Positions 33,818-42,769 of a stretch of DNA of 64,000 bases are shown here, piece after piece (the first letter of the stretch is position 1; every line of letters begins with the position of its first letter). The position numbers and the translations under genes are program-made. The notes beneath the pieces were generated by a model. It searched no databases. It was not told where the DNA came from and worked only from the letters and a program-made list of their open reading frames with translations. This DNA is from Arthrobacter antioxidans. Lineage in GTDB: Bacteria > Actinomycetota > Actinomycetes > Actinomycetales > Micrococcaceae. The stretch covers positions 3,410,001 to 3,474,000 of the forward strand of contig NZ_CP095501.1 of NCBI RefSeq assembly GCF_023100725.1. The letters run 5' to 3'.

Positions 33818-34489
33818 TCAGAGCGCTACGAGGGCGTCGATGATGTCACCGGTCTCCGTGCGGTCCGTGTAGTCCGCGTGCACGTCGATGAAGCGGATGG
33901 TGCCCGTCGCATCAGCCACGATCACCGTGGGGAACGGGATCATCAGGGTCCGGTCCGCGTTGGACCCGGCGACGTCGATGCCGAGGGCGATGCGCGCGAG
34001 CGTGGACTCGGGGCTGGGCACTGTGACGATCCCGAGCCGCGAGGCGAGTGCGTTCCCTGCGTCCGAGTAGAGCGGCAGATACAGTCCCGACTCGTGCGCC
34101 ATCTTCTGCGCGATCTCCGGGTCCTGCGGACTGATGGCGATGAGTCGCGTCCCGAAGCTCTCCGCGAGGGGGCTCAGCTCCCGCTGATAGGTCTGCAGGG
34201 CGATGTTGCAGTAGGGGCACCATGCGCCACGGTAGAAGACGATGATCGCGGCTGCCGACCCGAGAACCTCCCGCAGGGTCGCCGGTCGCCGTTGGTCGTC
34301 GTACAGGAGAACATCCGGAAGCTTGTCCCCCACGCGGGCGATCCCGTCCGGGAGCCCAGCACGGCGGAGCTCCTCCTGCTCCATCTCGAAGACCTCCGCG
34401 AGCGCCGGACCGACCTGCGCCTCGAACGTCGGCGTGAACTCGTCCACCTGCGCCGCGATGGTGTCCGTGAACTTCTGCTTCTGCTTCAT
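33818..34489 (-). CDS. Peroxiredoxin-like (AhpC/TSA) family protein
   Basis: A 223-residue thioredoxin-fold protein of the peroxiredoxin-like group that reduces peroxides or acts in thiol exchange. The active loop is FYRGAWCPYCNIAL, with both Cys of a CxxC present; canonical AhpC has only the first. SPQDPEIAQKMAHESGLYLP and PFPTVIVADATGTIRFIDVH follow as expected. An N-terminal helical extension of about 60 residues precedes the domain. The start MKQKQKFTDT at 34489 is preceded by GGGGGAAA. The gene is transcribed towards the kinase cluster. Confidence 0.85.
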   Translation of the reverse strand: MKQKQKFTDTIAAQVDEFTPTFEAQVGPALAEVFEMEQEELRRAGLPDGIARVGDKLPDVLLYDDQRRPATLREVLGSAAAIIVFYRGAWCPYCNIALQTYQRELSPLAESFGTRLIAISPQDPEIAQKMAHESGLYLPLYSDAGNALASRLGIVTVPSPESTLARIALGIDVAGSNADRTLMIPFPTVIVADATGTIRFIDVHADYTDRTETGDIIDALVAL

Positions 34490-34857
34490 TTTCCCCCTCC
34501 GCCCATCCACGACGGGAGCCTCGAGCCTGTCGCTATTCCAATTGTGGTGCAGAGCACACGATTTCCCAAGGCCACGGGCGCGTCCCCTCGGCGTCGGGAG
34601 GTCGATTCCGCTGCGGCCGGGGGCTGCCGGGGAAGCGCCCTGCGGAAGATCTGCCGGAATCCTTCGCCCCCGCCCGGCGGATTTCGGCCCCGGCGCTGCA
34701 GGTACACGAGGACGATGGACTGGGCCCCGCCGCATCGCAAGGGGCCACCACGTCCGGGCGACCGCCCGGCGACGAAGGCGAACCCGACGCGAGCCGGGAC
34801 GCACAGCCAAGGGACCCTCGCGGTCAGCCGGGCCACCGAACCAGCGAGGTGCCGATC
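34490..34857. other. Intergenic region without recognised gene
   Basis: This divergent space between the peroxiredoxin-like and GH26-like genes is 368 bases. I see no convincing coding signal on either strand, no hairpin of note and no repeat. It presumably holds both promoters. Confidence 0.5.
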
Positions 34858-36093
34858 ATGTCTGCCGTTCCCCGTGTCGCAGTCTCCGCCCTCCGGACCG
34901 CCGCCGCGCGCCTCGTCGTGGTCGTCGCGGCGCTGGCCGTCCTGATGGTCGGGGTGGCGCCGGTATCCGCCCAGGCCGCAGCCACGATCACGGTCGGTGC
35001 CGTCTCCGGAACACCCGGCACCGCCGTCACCGTGACGGGTGCCGGCTTCCCCAGGAAGACGAGGGGGATCGTCGTGGCAGGGACCGTGAGCGTGCCCCTG
35101 ACCACGACACCGAAGGGCTCCTTCGCGGTGTCGATCGTGCCGGCGGGGGCCGGCCCGGTGGAGATCACGGCGACGGCCGGTACCGCCACCGCGAGCGCCG
35201 GTTACACCGTCCTGGACCCGGCACCTGCATCGGGCGCCCCGAAGGGCCTCCGGTTCGGTGTCGGCACCGACGGCGGGCCCGCGGCCGGCGGAGAGCTCGA
35301 CGACGTCGCCGCCCTTGCGGGAGAGGCGCCGTCCCTGGTGCTGTCCTACAAGGACTTCAACCAGCCCGCCCCTATCGCGGAGCTGGATGCCGTGCGCGCC
35401 CGCGGCGCCGAGACGCTGCTGACGTGGGAGCCGTGGACCTGGGGCGGCGGCACCGGGCAGCCTGCCTACTCCCTCGACCGCATCGCGGCCGGTGAGTTCG
35501 ACGCCTATCTCCGCGAGTGGGGCACCGCCCTGGGGCGCTGGGGGCACCCGGTGTACCTGCGGTTCGCGCACGAGATGAACGGGGACTGGTACCCGTGGGC
35601 GGCCGGCGTCAACAGCAACACCGCGGGCGACTACATCGCGGCCTACCGGCACGTGCACGACGTCGTTACGTCCACCGGCGCGACCAACATCAGCTGGGTC
35701 TGGAACCCCAACGTCCCCTACTGGGGATCCACGCCCCTGGACCAGCTGTACCCGGGCGGAGAGTACGTCGACGTCGTCGCACTCGACGGCTACAACTGGG
35801 GTGGGTCGCAGGCGTGGACCTCCTGGCAAGGACCCGAGGCACTGTTCGGCGACGGGATCGCGCAGCTCCGGCGCCTCGCACCGGGCACGCCGATCATGAT
35901 CGCCGAGACGGCGTCGTCCGAGATCGGCGGGTCCAAGTCCCAGTGGATCTCCGACCTGTTCAGGTATGTCTCAGCGCAGGAGGACGTCGTCGCGCTCGTC
36001 TGGTTCCACATCGCCAAGGAGACCGACTGGCGCATCGACAGCAGCGCCGCCTCCGCCGGCGCCTTCGCGACCGCCCTCACCACGCGACGCTGA
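34858..36093 (+). CDS. Secreted GH26-like glycoside hydrolase with N-terminal IPT-like domain
   Basis: The 411-residue protein has a signal peptide (basic start, a hydrophobic stretch around residues 17-35 and an Ala-rich end at about VSAQA). Residues 43-118 form an Ig-like/IPT-type domain (ITVGAVSGTPGTAVTVTGAG). The remainder is a GH26-like barrel with acid/base Glu239 in YLRFAHEMNGDWYPW and a probable nucleophile Glu350 in PIMIAETASSE; WVWNPNVPYWGS and VDVVALDGYNW are barrel strands. It should act outside the cell on a beta-linked polysaccharide. The start at 34858 follows GCGAGG; a GTG three codons upstream is the alternative. It is paralogous to the GH26-like lipoprotein at 21098. Confidence 0.82.
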   Translation: MSAVPRVAVSALRTAAARLVVVVAALAVLMVGVAPVSAQAAATITVGAVSGTPGTAVTVTGAGFPRKTRGIVVAGTVSVPLTTTPKGSFAVSIVPAGAGPVEITATAGTATASAGYTVLDPAPASGAPKGLRFGVGTDGGPAAGGELDDVAALAGEAPSLVLSYKDFNQPAPIAELDAVRARGAETLLTWEPWTWGGGTGQPAYSLDRIAAGEFDAYLREWGTALGRWGHPVYLRFAHEMNGDWYPWAAGVNSNTAGDYIAAYRHVHDVVTSTGATNISWVWNPNVPYWGSTPLDQLYPGGEYVDVVALDGYNWGGSQAWTSWQGPEALFGDGIAQLRRLAPGTPIMIAETASSEIGGSKSQWISDLFRYVSAQEDVVALVWFHIAKETDWRIDSSAASAGAFATALTTRR

Positions 36094-36124
36094 CAGCCGC
36101 TCCGCACGGGATGAGGCGTCTTCG

Positions 36125-36931
36125 TCAGCCCGGCGACGGTAACGACTGGCAGCGCGGACACCACCAGCTGCGACGGCGGCCCGGATCGTTCGGCACCTCC
36201 GCCCTGACGCGCACGGTGGTGCCGCATCGGAGGCACGGCCTGCCCGCCCGGCCGGCCACCCAGTGCTTCTCCCCCCGGCGGGTGTTCCCCGTGGTGACCT
36301 GGTGCGCGCCGGGCTGGGTGGCCGAGAACCGCAGGCACCGGGCGCCGAGGGCCACCAGCGCCGGGAGGTCGACGTCGGCGACCGCCGTGTCGGGGTGGAC
36401 GCCCCGCAGGAAGCAGAGCTCGTTGGCCCACAGGTTCCCGAACCCGGCGACGTTCCGCTGATCGAGCAGGGCGGCCGCCACGCGCTCCCCCGGGTCGCGG
36501 CGCAGCCTGCGCACCGCCTCGTCCATCGACCAGTCGTCCCGCAGCGGATCGGGACCGAGGTGACCCACGGCGTCGCCCTCCGCCCGGGTGGGCAGCAGGT
36601 CGACGACGGGCAGGTCCAGGCCGTACGCCGTGGGGCCGTCCTGCACCGCGAGGATCACCCGGACGTCCGGCAGGAGTTTCCGCGGCAGTGCCCTGCCGGG
36701 GGCCGTGACCGTCCACGACCCCTGCATCAGCAGGTGCGTATGCAGGGTCAGCCCGCCGTCGAACCGCGTCAGCAGGTGCTTGCCGTGGGTCACATGCTCG
36801 GTGATGCGCATGCCGTCCAGCGGCGTGGTGGCGTGCGCGGGGACCCGCAGGTCGCCGCGGTTGAGCGTGCGCCCGTCGAGGGATCTCCGCAGACGGGCGG
36901 CGAGCCGGAACACGCTGTCACCCTCGGGCAT
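36125..36931 (-). CDS. nei: Nei-type endonuclease VIII / DNA glycosylase
   Basis: A 268-residue Fpg/Nei family DNA glycosylase that removes oxidised bases and nicks the strand. It begins MPEGDSVFRLA; after removal of Met, Pro1 is the nucleophile and Glu2 the acid, as in Nei proteins. The helix-two-turn-helix region reads LLDQRNVAGFGNLWANELCF, and the zinc finger is complete with CLRCGTT and CPRC near the C-terminus. The MPEGD start fixes the ATG at 36931; the longer upstream frame would put these catalytic residues inside the protein. It is divergent from the YtxH-like gene. Confidence 0.9.
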   Translation of the reverse strand: MPEGDSVFRLAARLRRSLDGRTLNRGDLRVPAHATTPLDGMRITEHVTHGKHLLTRFDGGLTLHTHLLMQGSWTVTAPGRALPRKLLPDVRVILAVQDGPTAYGLDLPVVDLLPTRAEGDAVGHLGPDPLRDDWSMDEAVRRLRRDPGERVAAALLDQRNVAGFGNLWANELCFLRGVHPDTAVADVDLPALVALGARCLRFSATQPGAHQVTTGNTRRGEKHWVAGRAGRPCLRCGTTVRVRAEVPNDPGRRRSWWCPRCQSLPSPG

Positions 36932-37113
36932 GGGCCCTCCCTGTCCTGTTGCTGCCGCGGCCAACCTAGCGCCCGGCACCGACGCTTCGTCCCCGGCACG
37001 ACCCGCCGCGCGGCGCCCCCATACAGCATGTCGCCCATGGCGAACTTCTCTCGCCGCAGCCGACCGCGTGGTCTAGATTCGGAAGGAACGCAGTCCATCG
37101 AAGGGAGAACACC

Positions 37114-37479
37114 ATGAAGAACAAGCTTGTTTTCGCAGCAGGCATGGCGGTCGGCTACGTCCTCGGGACGCGGGCCGGCCGGGAGAGCTACGAGCAGCTC
37201 AAGACCAAGGCGCAGGAGCTGTGGGAGAACCCGAAGGTGCAGGACACGGTCGCCTCGACCACCGACACCATCAAGAGCAAGGCTCCCGAGGTGCAGGACT
37301 CCCTGAAGGGCGCACTGAAGAAGGGCGAGACCGGTAAGGGCGGCAAGGCGAAGGGTGGCGCCGGGACCACGGGGACCACGGGACCGAGCGGCGGGAATCC
37401 CCGCGACGTCGAGGACACCCCGTTCCAGGCACAGGACAGCGAGACCCGTCCTGAGCTCGGGAAGGATCTCGGGAAGTAG
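37114..37479 (+). CDS. YtxH-like small membrane-associated protein
   Basis: A 121-residue protein with a YtxH-like opening, MKNKLVFAAGMAVGYVLGTR followed by AGRESYEQLKTKAQ. The start is a glycine-rich membrane segment; the following amphipathic helix and a low-complexity Lys/Gly/Thr tail lie in the cytoplasm. The function is unknown, but such proteins are common in stress responses. TAGATT (37073-37078) may be its -10 and AAGGGAG its ribosome site. A strong terminator follows the stop. Confidence 0.8.
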   Translation: MKNKLVFAAGMAVGYVLGTRAGRESYEQLKTKAQELWENPKVQDTVASTTDTIKSKAPEVQDSLKGALKKGETGKGGKAKGGAGTTGTTGPSGGNPRDVEDTPFQAQDSETRPELGKDLGK

Positions 37480-37490
37480 CGGCTCTCCAC

Positions 37491-37523
37491 GAGGCGGCCC
37501 CGGCATGACGCCGGGGCCGCCTC
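37491..37523. terminator. Strong bidirectional terminator
   Basis: A perfect 14-base stem (GAGGCGGCCCCGGC and its complement) closes on an ATGAC loop and is followed by TTCC. It separates the YtxH-like gene from the convergent TrxR-like gene. Confidence 0.82.
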
Positions 37524-37546
37524 TTCCGTGTCCCCTCCGGGAACGG

Positions 37547-38542
37547 TCAGACGCTCTCGCCGACCACTCCCCCGGTGTCCGGCACTGTCGCGCAGTCCTC
37601 CCTGACGAGGACGGCGTTGACGGCGACTGCCGTCCGGTAGGCGTCTCCGGCGGCGGTGACGAGGTGGGCGGCGGGGTCCGCGGCATTGCCGACCGCCCAG
37701 ACCCGCTCCCGTGACGCCCGGCCGAGACGATCGGTGACGATGCAGCCGTCGTCGCGCAGCTCGCAGCCCAACGAGGAGACCAGCGGGGAACCCGCGTCCG
37801 CCCCCGGTTCGCAGAACACCGCGATGCACGGCACCCGTTCCCCGTCGGCGGACCCGTCGTCCACGCGGACGGCGACGAGCGCCCGCGGACTGCCGCCGTC
37901 CGGCGCTTCGTCCGGAACGAATTCCCGGACCGTCCCGTCCACCACCCGGACGCCCCTGACTCGGAGGCGGCGTGCGTCCTCCTCCGGCACGGGGCCGAGG
38001 AGGTGCGGGAAGTAGGTCACGTCCGCCGACCACTGCCGCAGCAGGAGAGCCTGCGCGGGCGATGCGTCGGTGCAGCCGATCACGCCGAGCGCCTGGTCCC
38101 TCACCTCCCAGCCGTGGCAGTACGGACACTGCAGCAGCCCCCTGCCCCACGTCTCCCGGGCGCCCGGGACCTCCGGGAGGACGTCCCGGAGGCCCGAGGC
38201 GAGGATCAGGTGCCGCCCCTGCGCCGTCGCGCCGTCCGTGGTCGCCACGGTCCAGACGCCCGTCCGATCATCCGAGCCGTCGACGAGGACGCCGTCCACG
38301 ACGCCGTCCAGGAAGCGCACCCCGTAGGGTTCCAGTTCCGCCCGGCCCAGGGCCACGAGGTGCTCCGGGGTGGTGCCGTCGCGGGTCGTGAAGCCGAAGG
38401 CTGCGTCCGCCGGTGCGTTGCGGGGCGTTCCGCCGTCGATCACGAGGACGCGCCGCCGCGCCCGCCCGAGCACGAGGGCTGCGCTCAGCCCCGCGATCCC
38501 GCCGCCGACGACGACGGCGTCATACACTCCGGGTCTGTCCAT
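37547..38542 (-). CDS. Thioredoxin reductase-like FAD/NAD(P) oxidoreductase
   Basis: A 331-residue flavoprotein of the thioredoxin-reductase-like group. The FAD motif is VVVGGGIAGLSAAL, the redox pair is in LLQCPYCHGWEV (CxxC), and the second FAD motif is RVWAVGNAADP. It lacks a clear GxGxxA NADPH site; the segment is LGVIGCTDASPAQAL instead, which is weaker than in true thioredoxin reductase. It may oxidise thiols with oxygen, as gliotoxin-type relatives do, but this is speculative. GGTGGG precedes the ATG at 38542. Confidence 0.82.
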   Translation of the reverse strand: MDRPGVYDAVVVGGGIAGLSAALVLGRARRRVLVIDGGTPRNAPADAAFGFTTRDGTTPEHLVALGRAELEPYGVRFLDGVVDGVLVDGSDDRTGVWTVATTDGATAQGRHLILASGLRDVLPEVPGARETWGRGLLQCPYCHGWEVRDQALGVIGCTDASPAQALLLRQWSADVTYFPHLLGPVPEEDARRLRVRGVRVVDGTVREFVPDEAPDGGSPRALVAVRVDDGSADGERVPCIAVFCEPGADAGSPLVSSLGCELRDDGCIVTDRLGRASRERVWAVGNAADPAAHLVTAAGDAYRTAVAVNAVLVREDCATVPDTGGVVGESV

Positions 38543-38597
38543 CCCACCATCCGACCACGCCGCGGGGCCGCACCGCGGCCGCACTTTTCCCTTGCGC

Positions 38598-40778
38598 TCA
38601 GCCGGCGGGTCGCGCGGCGGGGCCGGTCGGCCCGGGATCGGAGGTCAGGCCCAGCGACGCCACGAGGGACGAGAAACGCCCGTTCGCAGCAAGGTCCTCG
38701 ACGAGGACGGCCCTGCCGTCGGCGTCGGCGAGAGGTATCCGCCAGTTGGGGTACTCGTCGCTGGTGCCCGGCTGGTTCTGCGTGCGGCGCTCCCCGACGG
38801 CGTCGGCGAGCGCCACGCCCAGCAGGATGGACGGTGTCTGCCCGATGAACGCGTGCAGGGCCTCGACGGTCTCCGGGACGCCGGCAGGGCCGTCGGCGAG
38901 GAGATGGCGCTCCCGGAGGAGGTCGAGGAACTTCTCCTGCACGGCGCGGTCCTCGGCCTGCTCCTCCTCGACGGGCCGGCTGAGGAGGCCGAGCCTCTCG
39001 CGCAGCGCCACGTGCTCGCCCGCCAGATACCCTGCGCTGGGCGGGAGGTCGTGCACGGTCACCGTTGTCAGGCAGCCCTTGCGGTAGGCCTCGGGGGGAA
39101 GGGGTCCGTCCTCGTCCTGTTCGAACCACAGGATCGAGGTGCCGAGGATGCCGCGTTCGGCCAGGTACTCCTGCACTCCGGGTTCGAAGACCCCGAGGTC
39201 CTCCCCGACCACGATCGCGCCGGCCCGTTCCGCCTCGAGGGCGAGGATGCCGATCAGCGCCCGGTGGTCGTAGTACACGTAGGCTCCCGCGCCGGGCGCC
39301 TCGCCCTGTGGGATCCACCACAGCCGGAACAGGCCGAGGATGTGGTCCACCCTGATGCCACCGGCATGCCGCAGGATGTTGCGGAGCATGTCGCGGAACG
39401 CCACATAGCCGGAAGCCGCCAGGCGGTCCGGGTGCCACGGCGGCTGGCTCCAGTCCTGGCCGAGCTGGTTGAACATGTCGGGTGGCGCGCCGACGCTGAT
39501 GCCCGCGGCGAGGACGTCCTGGAGCGCCCATGCATCCGCCCCGCTGGGGTGGACGCCCACGGCGAGGTCATGCACCACACCGATGGACATCCCTGCATCG
39601 GTCGCCGCTCGCTGGGCGTCCCGCAACTGCTCGTCGAGCAGCCACTGCAGCCACGCGTGGAACTCGATCCGTGGCGCATGGCGCTCGGTGAACTGCCGGG
39701 CTCCGGGCGAGCCGGGGCGTCCGACGTCGTGCCATTCCGGGGCGTCCGGCGGATACGCCTCGGCGAGCGCCGACCACAGCGCGAAGTCGGCCAGCCCCCG
39801 GCCCTGGTGGGCACGGTAGGCGTCGAAGTCCTGCTGGCGCCCCGCGGGGCGTTCGACGGCGAAGACCAGCTCGAGGGCCTCCAGCTTCGCGGCGTACGAG
39901 GAGTCCCGGTCGAGCAGGTCGGTGGCCGTGTTCACGGCGGAGAAACCCGCGGCCAGGGCATCGATGCGCGTCCGCGCCGCGGTGTCGAGGCTCGCGTACT
40001 CGGGGATGTCCTCGACGCGCAGGTACAGGGGGTGGAAGTACCGGCGGGTGGTCGGCAGGTAGGGCGAGGGTTCCACCGGCGGTACGGGCTCGGCGGCGTG
40101 CAGGGGGTTCACCAGCACGAAGTCACCCCGGTGCTGCGCGGCCGCCTGCGCGATCCGGCCGAGGTCCGCGAGGTCGCCGATACCCCAGGAGTCCGCGGAG
40201 CGGACCGAGTACAGCTGGGCCATCAGGCCCCAGCCACGGTGGTCGGCCAACGCGGCCGTGGTGCTCAGCCGGTCGGGCGTGACGACGAAGGCGCAGGTGC
40301 TCTCCTGCCCGTCCACGCGGGCGTGAAGCGTGTGCCAGCCCAGCGGGACGGCGTGCGGCAGCGTGCCCTCCCTCCGCTCGAGGTCCCGGCCGTCGACCGT
40401 GCGGGCCTCCCCCGGCTCGCCCACGGTCCCCGGGTGGCGGACCCCGTTCTCGTCCACGGCCCAGAAGTCCACCTCCGCACCGGCCGGCACGTGGAGAGGC
40501 ACGGGGTCGGCGTCACGCCGGCGCACGACGACGACGTGGGGCAGGACCGAGCGCCATGCGGCGGTCGCGGAGTCCGCGAGGGCCTGCGCGATGGCGGTAT
40601 CGGACGAGGCATCGACCCCGAGCGCCGTGAGGACCGCCACGAGCGTCTCCGGGGCCACCTCGGCCGGTTCACCGTCCCACCCCTTGAAGGTGGTCCCCAC
40701 CCGGTGGGCCTCGGCGAGCTGCGCGAGGGGAGAAGGGGTCCGTGGGCGTGGGTCGTCGTGCTGCGTGGTGTCGGCCAT
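38598..40778 (-). CDS. malQ: 4-alpha-glucanotransferase (MalQ, GH77)
   Basis: The 726-residue protein is a GH77 amylomaltase that moves glucan segments between maltodextrins in glycogen and maltose metabolism. The catalytic residues are in RVDHILGLFRLWWIP (Asp nucleophile), VVGEDLGV (Glu acid/base) and VTVHDLPPSAGY (third Asp). The N-terminal 150 residues form the actinobacterial extension seen in larger MalQ proteins. SVRSADSWGIGDLADL is a family block. It stands alone, without neighbouring maltose genes. A long antisense open frame over the same region is a GC artefact. Confidence 0.94.
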   Translation of the reverse strand: MADTTQHDDPRPRTPSPLAQLAEAHRVGTTFKGWDGEPAEVAPETLVAVLTALGVDASSDTAIAQALADSATAAWRSVLPHVVVVRRRDADPVPLHVPAGAEVDFWAVDENGVRHPGTVGEPGEARTVDGRDLERREGTLPHAVPLGWHTLHARVDGQESTCAFVVTPDRLSTTAALADHRGWGLMAQLYSVRSADSWGIGDLADLGRIAQAAAQHRGDFVLVNPLHAAEPVPPVEPSPYLPTTRRYFHPLYLRVEDIPEYASLDTAARTRIDALAAGFSAVNTATDLLDRDSSYAAKLEALELVFAVERPAGRQQDFDAYRAHQGRGLADFALWSALAEAYPPDAPEWHDVGRPGSPGARQFTERHAPRIEFHAWLQWLLDEQLRDAQRAATDAGMSIGVVHDLAVGVHPSGADAWALQDVLAAGISVGAPPDMFNQLGQDWSQPPWHPDRLAASGYVAFRDMLRNILRHAGGIRVDHILGLFRLWWIPQGEAPGAGAYVYYDHRALIGILALEAERAGAIVVGEDLGVFEPGVQEYLAERGILGTSILWFEQDEDGPLPPEAYRKGCLTTVTVHDLPPSAGYLAGEHVALRERLGLLSRPVEEEQAEDRAVQEKFLDLLRERHLLADGPAGVPETVEALHAFIGQTPSILLGVALADAVGERRTQNQPGTSDEYPNWRIPLADADGRAVLVEDLAANGRFSSLVASLGLTSDPGPTGPAARPAG

Positions 40779-40909
40779 GGCTCCAATCTAGGCGGCCATC
40801 AGCAGGCTGTGCATCCGCACCCGCCACCCGCCCGGAGTTGACGGGGTCGGGGACTCCGGGCCCCACCCCGCCACGGGTGACGGATTCGGGGCGGAGGACG
40901 GGTGCAGGG

Positions 40910-41383
40910 TTACCAGGTGTCCTTCGTGTAGGTGCGGTTGAGGCGGGCGATCAGCGTGCCGAGCACCTCCACGTCCTCCGGCCTCCAGCTGCGCATGAGG
41001 GCCGTGAAAGCCGTGCGTCGGCCGCTCTGCGCGGCCGCGAGCTGCTGCTGCCCGAGCGGGGTGAGGACCACGCGCTGGGAACGGGCGTCGTGCGGGTCGA
41101 GCTCGCGGTTGACGAGCCCCAGCCGCTCGAGCCCGGCGAGTTGCCGGCTCACGGACGGCTTGCCCACCCCGATGCTGAGGGCGATGTCCGTCGCCCGGAG
41201 GGACCCCTCCCGCTGCAGGAGCGTCAGGATGCCGTAGGCGGCCGGCTCCATGTCGGGGTGCACGTGCTTCGCGAGCGCATGGGACGTGGTCCGTTCCCGG
41301 CGCCACAGCACGCTCGTCTGCTCCTCGAGCACCTCGATGGCGCGGTCGAATTCGACGTCACCGGCCCCCGCTGCTGTCTCCAT
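40910..41383 (-). CDS. MarR family regulator
   Basis: A 157-residue winged-helix regulator. The DNA-binding part is LRATDIALSIGVGKPSVSRQ with the wing ELDPHDARSQRVVLTPLG, in which the Asp-Arg pair of the MarR wing is recognisable. The first 25 residues and the last helix form the dimer interface. The upstream MBL hydrolase gene ends 63 bases before it on the same strand, so the two may be co-transcribed. The effector is unknown. The control region upstream of the MBL gene contains several GGTGGTC elements, which are candidate binding sites. Confidence 0.88.
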   Translation of the reverse strand: METAAGAGDVEFDRAIEVLEEQTSVLWRRERTTSHALAKHVHPDMEPAAYGILTLLQREGSLRATDIALSIGVGKPSVSRQLAGLERLGLVNRELDPHDARSQRVVLTPLGQQQLAAAQSGRRTAFTALMRSWRPEDVEVLGTLIARLNRTYTKDTW

Positions 41384-41446
41384 TCCCGAAGCGTATAGAC
41401 GAGCGGCCCGGGCGGGGAGGGTTTCCGGTGAACATTCCTGAAGATT

Positions 41447-42445
41447 TCAGCGCGCGGGCCACGTCTGCGTCCTGACGAAGTCCCGGTGGATCTCCGTCTG
41501 GGAAAGCGCGGACAGCAACTGGAAACCCTGCAGCCCCTCCCAGCCCGCGGTCCAGGTCAGGCGCGACGCGAGATCCCAGACGGTGGGCTCCTCCACGTCC
41601 GCGAGGACCGCCGCCACCTCCCGCGCACGCTTCAGCTGATGCTCGGCGCTCTCGTCCGCCCGCCCGCCCAGCCCGGAGAACCGGTGGCCGTGCCCCGGAA
41701 GGGCCTCGTAGTGTCCGTAGCGGCGCACCCGGTCGATGGACGCCACGTAGTCGGCCAACGGGTTCGACGGCGTCGTGCCCCCGAGTCCCAGCCCCGCGAA
41801 CACGGTGGGCAGCACGTGGTCGCCCGTGAAGAGGAGCCCGCGGTCGTCGTCGCGCAGGCAGATGTGGCCGGCCGTGTGGCCCGGCGTACCCATCACGACC
41901 GTCCGGAAGCCGGGGACGGGCAGGACGTCGCCGTCGGACAGGGTGCGGTCCACGGCCAGCACGAGCCCGTCGGGCGAGCGGTCCACGAAGCGGGAGAGCT
42001 CGTCCCGGCGCTCCTGCGGGACGTCCCACCCGTCGAGGCGCGCGGTCACCTCGTCGGGGTCGAGCAGGCGGGTGTCGTGGCGCTCGAGGGCGGCACGCTC
42101 CGCACCGTGCATCGCCAGGGGTGCACCCGAGGCCCGCCGGAGGCGGGCGGCCATGCCCACGTGGTCGGGGTGCAGGTGCGTCCCGGTGATCCCGGTGACG
42201 GCCCCGTCCGGCGCGACCGCCACCAGCGCCGATGCCAGCCGGTCCCAGTTCGCGTCGGAGTCCCAGCCGGGGTCGATGACGTGGACGCCGCCGTCCGCAC
42301 CGCGCAGCAGGTACGTCAAGGAGTAGGCGAGGTGCCCGCCCGGCATGGGCTGCGCGAGGGACCAGACGTCGTCGCGCACCTGCTCCAGCGGCGGGAGCTC
42401 CCCGCGATCGGAGGCCGCGAGGTGCTGCGTGCTGGTGTTGTGCAT
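41447..42445 (-). CDS. MBL-fold metallo-hydrolase
   Basis: This 332-residue protein has a metallo-beta-lactamase fold. Metal ligands are in GTHLHPDHVGM (HxHxDH), MGTPGHTAGH and LLFTGDHVLP, and the later LPGHGHRFSGL supplies the final His. A C-terminal helical domain follows, as in LACTB2-like or glyoxalase-II-like hydrolases. The reaction is probably hydrolysis of a thioester or ester; the substrate is unknown. It is followed by the MarR gene. The start at 42445 gives MHNTSTQHLAASDRGE; the longer upstream frame runs through the inverted repeats and is not used. Confidence 0.85.
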   Translation of the reverse strand: MHNTSTQHLAASDRGELPPLEQVRDDVWSLAQPMPGGHLAYSLTYLLRGADGGVHVIDPGWDSDANWDRLASALVAVAPDGAVTGITGTHLHPDHVGMAARLRRASGAPLAMHGAERAALERHDTRLLDPDEVTARLDGWDVPQERRDELSRFVDRSPDGLVLAVDRTLSDGDVLPVPGFRTVVMGTPGHTAGHICLRDDDRGLLFTGDHVLPTVFAGLGLGGTTPSNPLADYVASIDRVRRYGHYEALPGHGHRFSGLGGRADESAEHQLKRAREVAAVLADVEEPTVWDLASRLTWTAGWEGLQGFQLLSALSQTEIHRDFVRTQTWPAR

Positions 42446-42512
42446 GTGCCCTCCCGATGGTCTCCTCCCACCGTAGACCCGGAACAGGATCGTCGACGCC
42501 CCGTTCGGTATT

Positions 42513-42539
42513 GGTGGTCCCACCCCTGGTGGGACCACC
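42513..42539. promoter_or_regulatory. Perfect palindrome, putative operator
   Basis: GGTGGTCCCACC and GGTGGGACCACC are perfect complements separated by CCT. The site is 68 bases upstream of the MBL gene start. Further copies of GACCAC or GGTGGTC follow at about 42588-42593 and 42602-42608, which suggests cooperative protein binding. The MarR protein encoded two genes on is a candidate ligand. Confidence 0.5.
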
Positions 42540-42687
42540 TCTGGTCCGATGGTGCGGCGCCGGAGGGGCACCATCGCAACGGAAGGGGACCACTACGCAG
42601 CGGTGGTCAGCAGGCTCCTCAGCCGCGGGGACGGGCTACTGCCACCCCGTTCACCAAGGCCGTGGGGCTGGTCGATGGGTCAACCAG

Positions 42688-42736
42688 GACGAGGCCCGAG
42701 CCGGCTGATGGATCATCAGCCGGCTCGGGCCTCGTC
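42688..42736 (-). terminator. Terminator of the MFS unit
   Basis: The stem of 22 bases (42688-42709 and 42715-42736) has no mismatch and a GGATC loop. It begins 34 bases after the stop of the tiny MFS partner gene on the minus strand. Confidence 0.82.
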
Positions 42737-42769
42737 GATCGACGACTCGCCCCGCGCGGGGCTTCCTGC

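Larger units (their letters stand above)
42446..42769. other. Intergenic region rich in inverted repeats
   Basis: This 324-base space has no credible gene but holds several symmetrical elements: a perfect 12-base inverted repeat at 42513-42539, a 9-base repeat CGATGGTGC/GCACCATCG at 42547-42576, repeated GGTGGTC/GACCACC words up to 42608, and a 22-base perfect hairpin at 42688-42736. The first part is probably the MBL/MarR control region, the last the terminator of the MFS unit. Confidence 0.6.

Noticed and set aside
34490..34857. Search for a gene in the 368-base divergent gap
   Set aside because: Open frames on both strands lack ribosome sites and family features and read as Arg/Pro-rich noise.
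38370..40841. Open frame of 823 codons antisense to malQ
   Set aside because: It mirrors malQ on the opposite strand and shows no family features; malQ has all catalytic residues.
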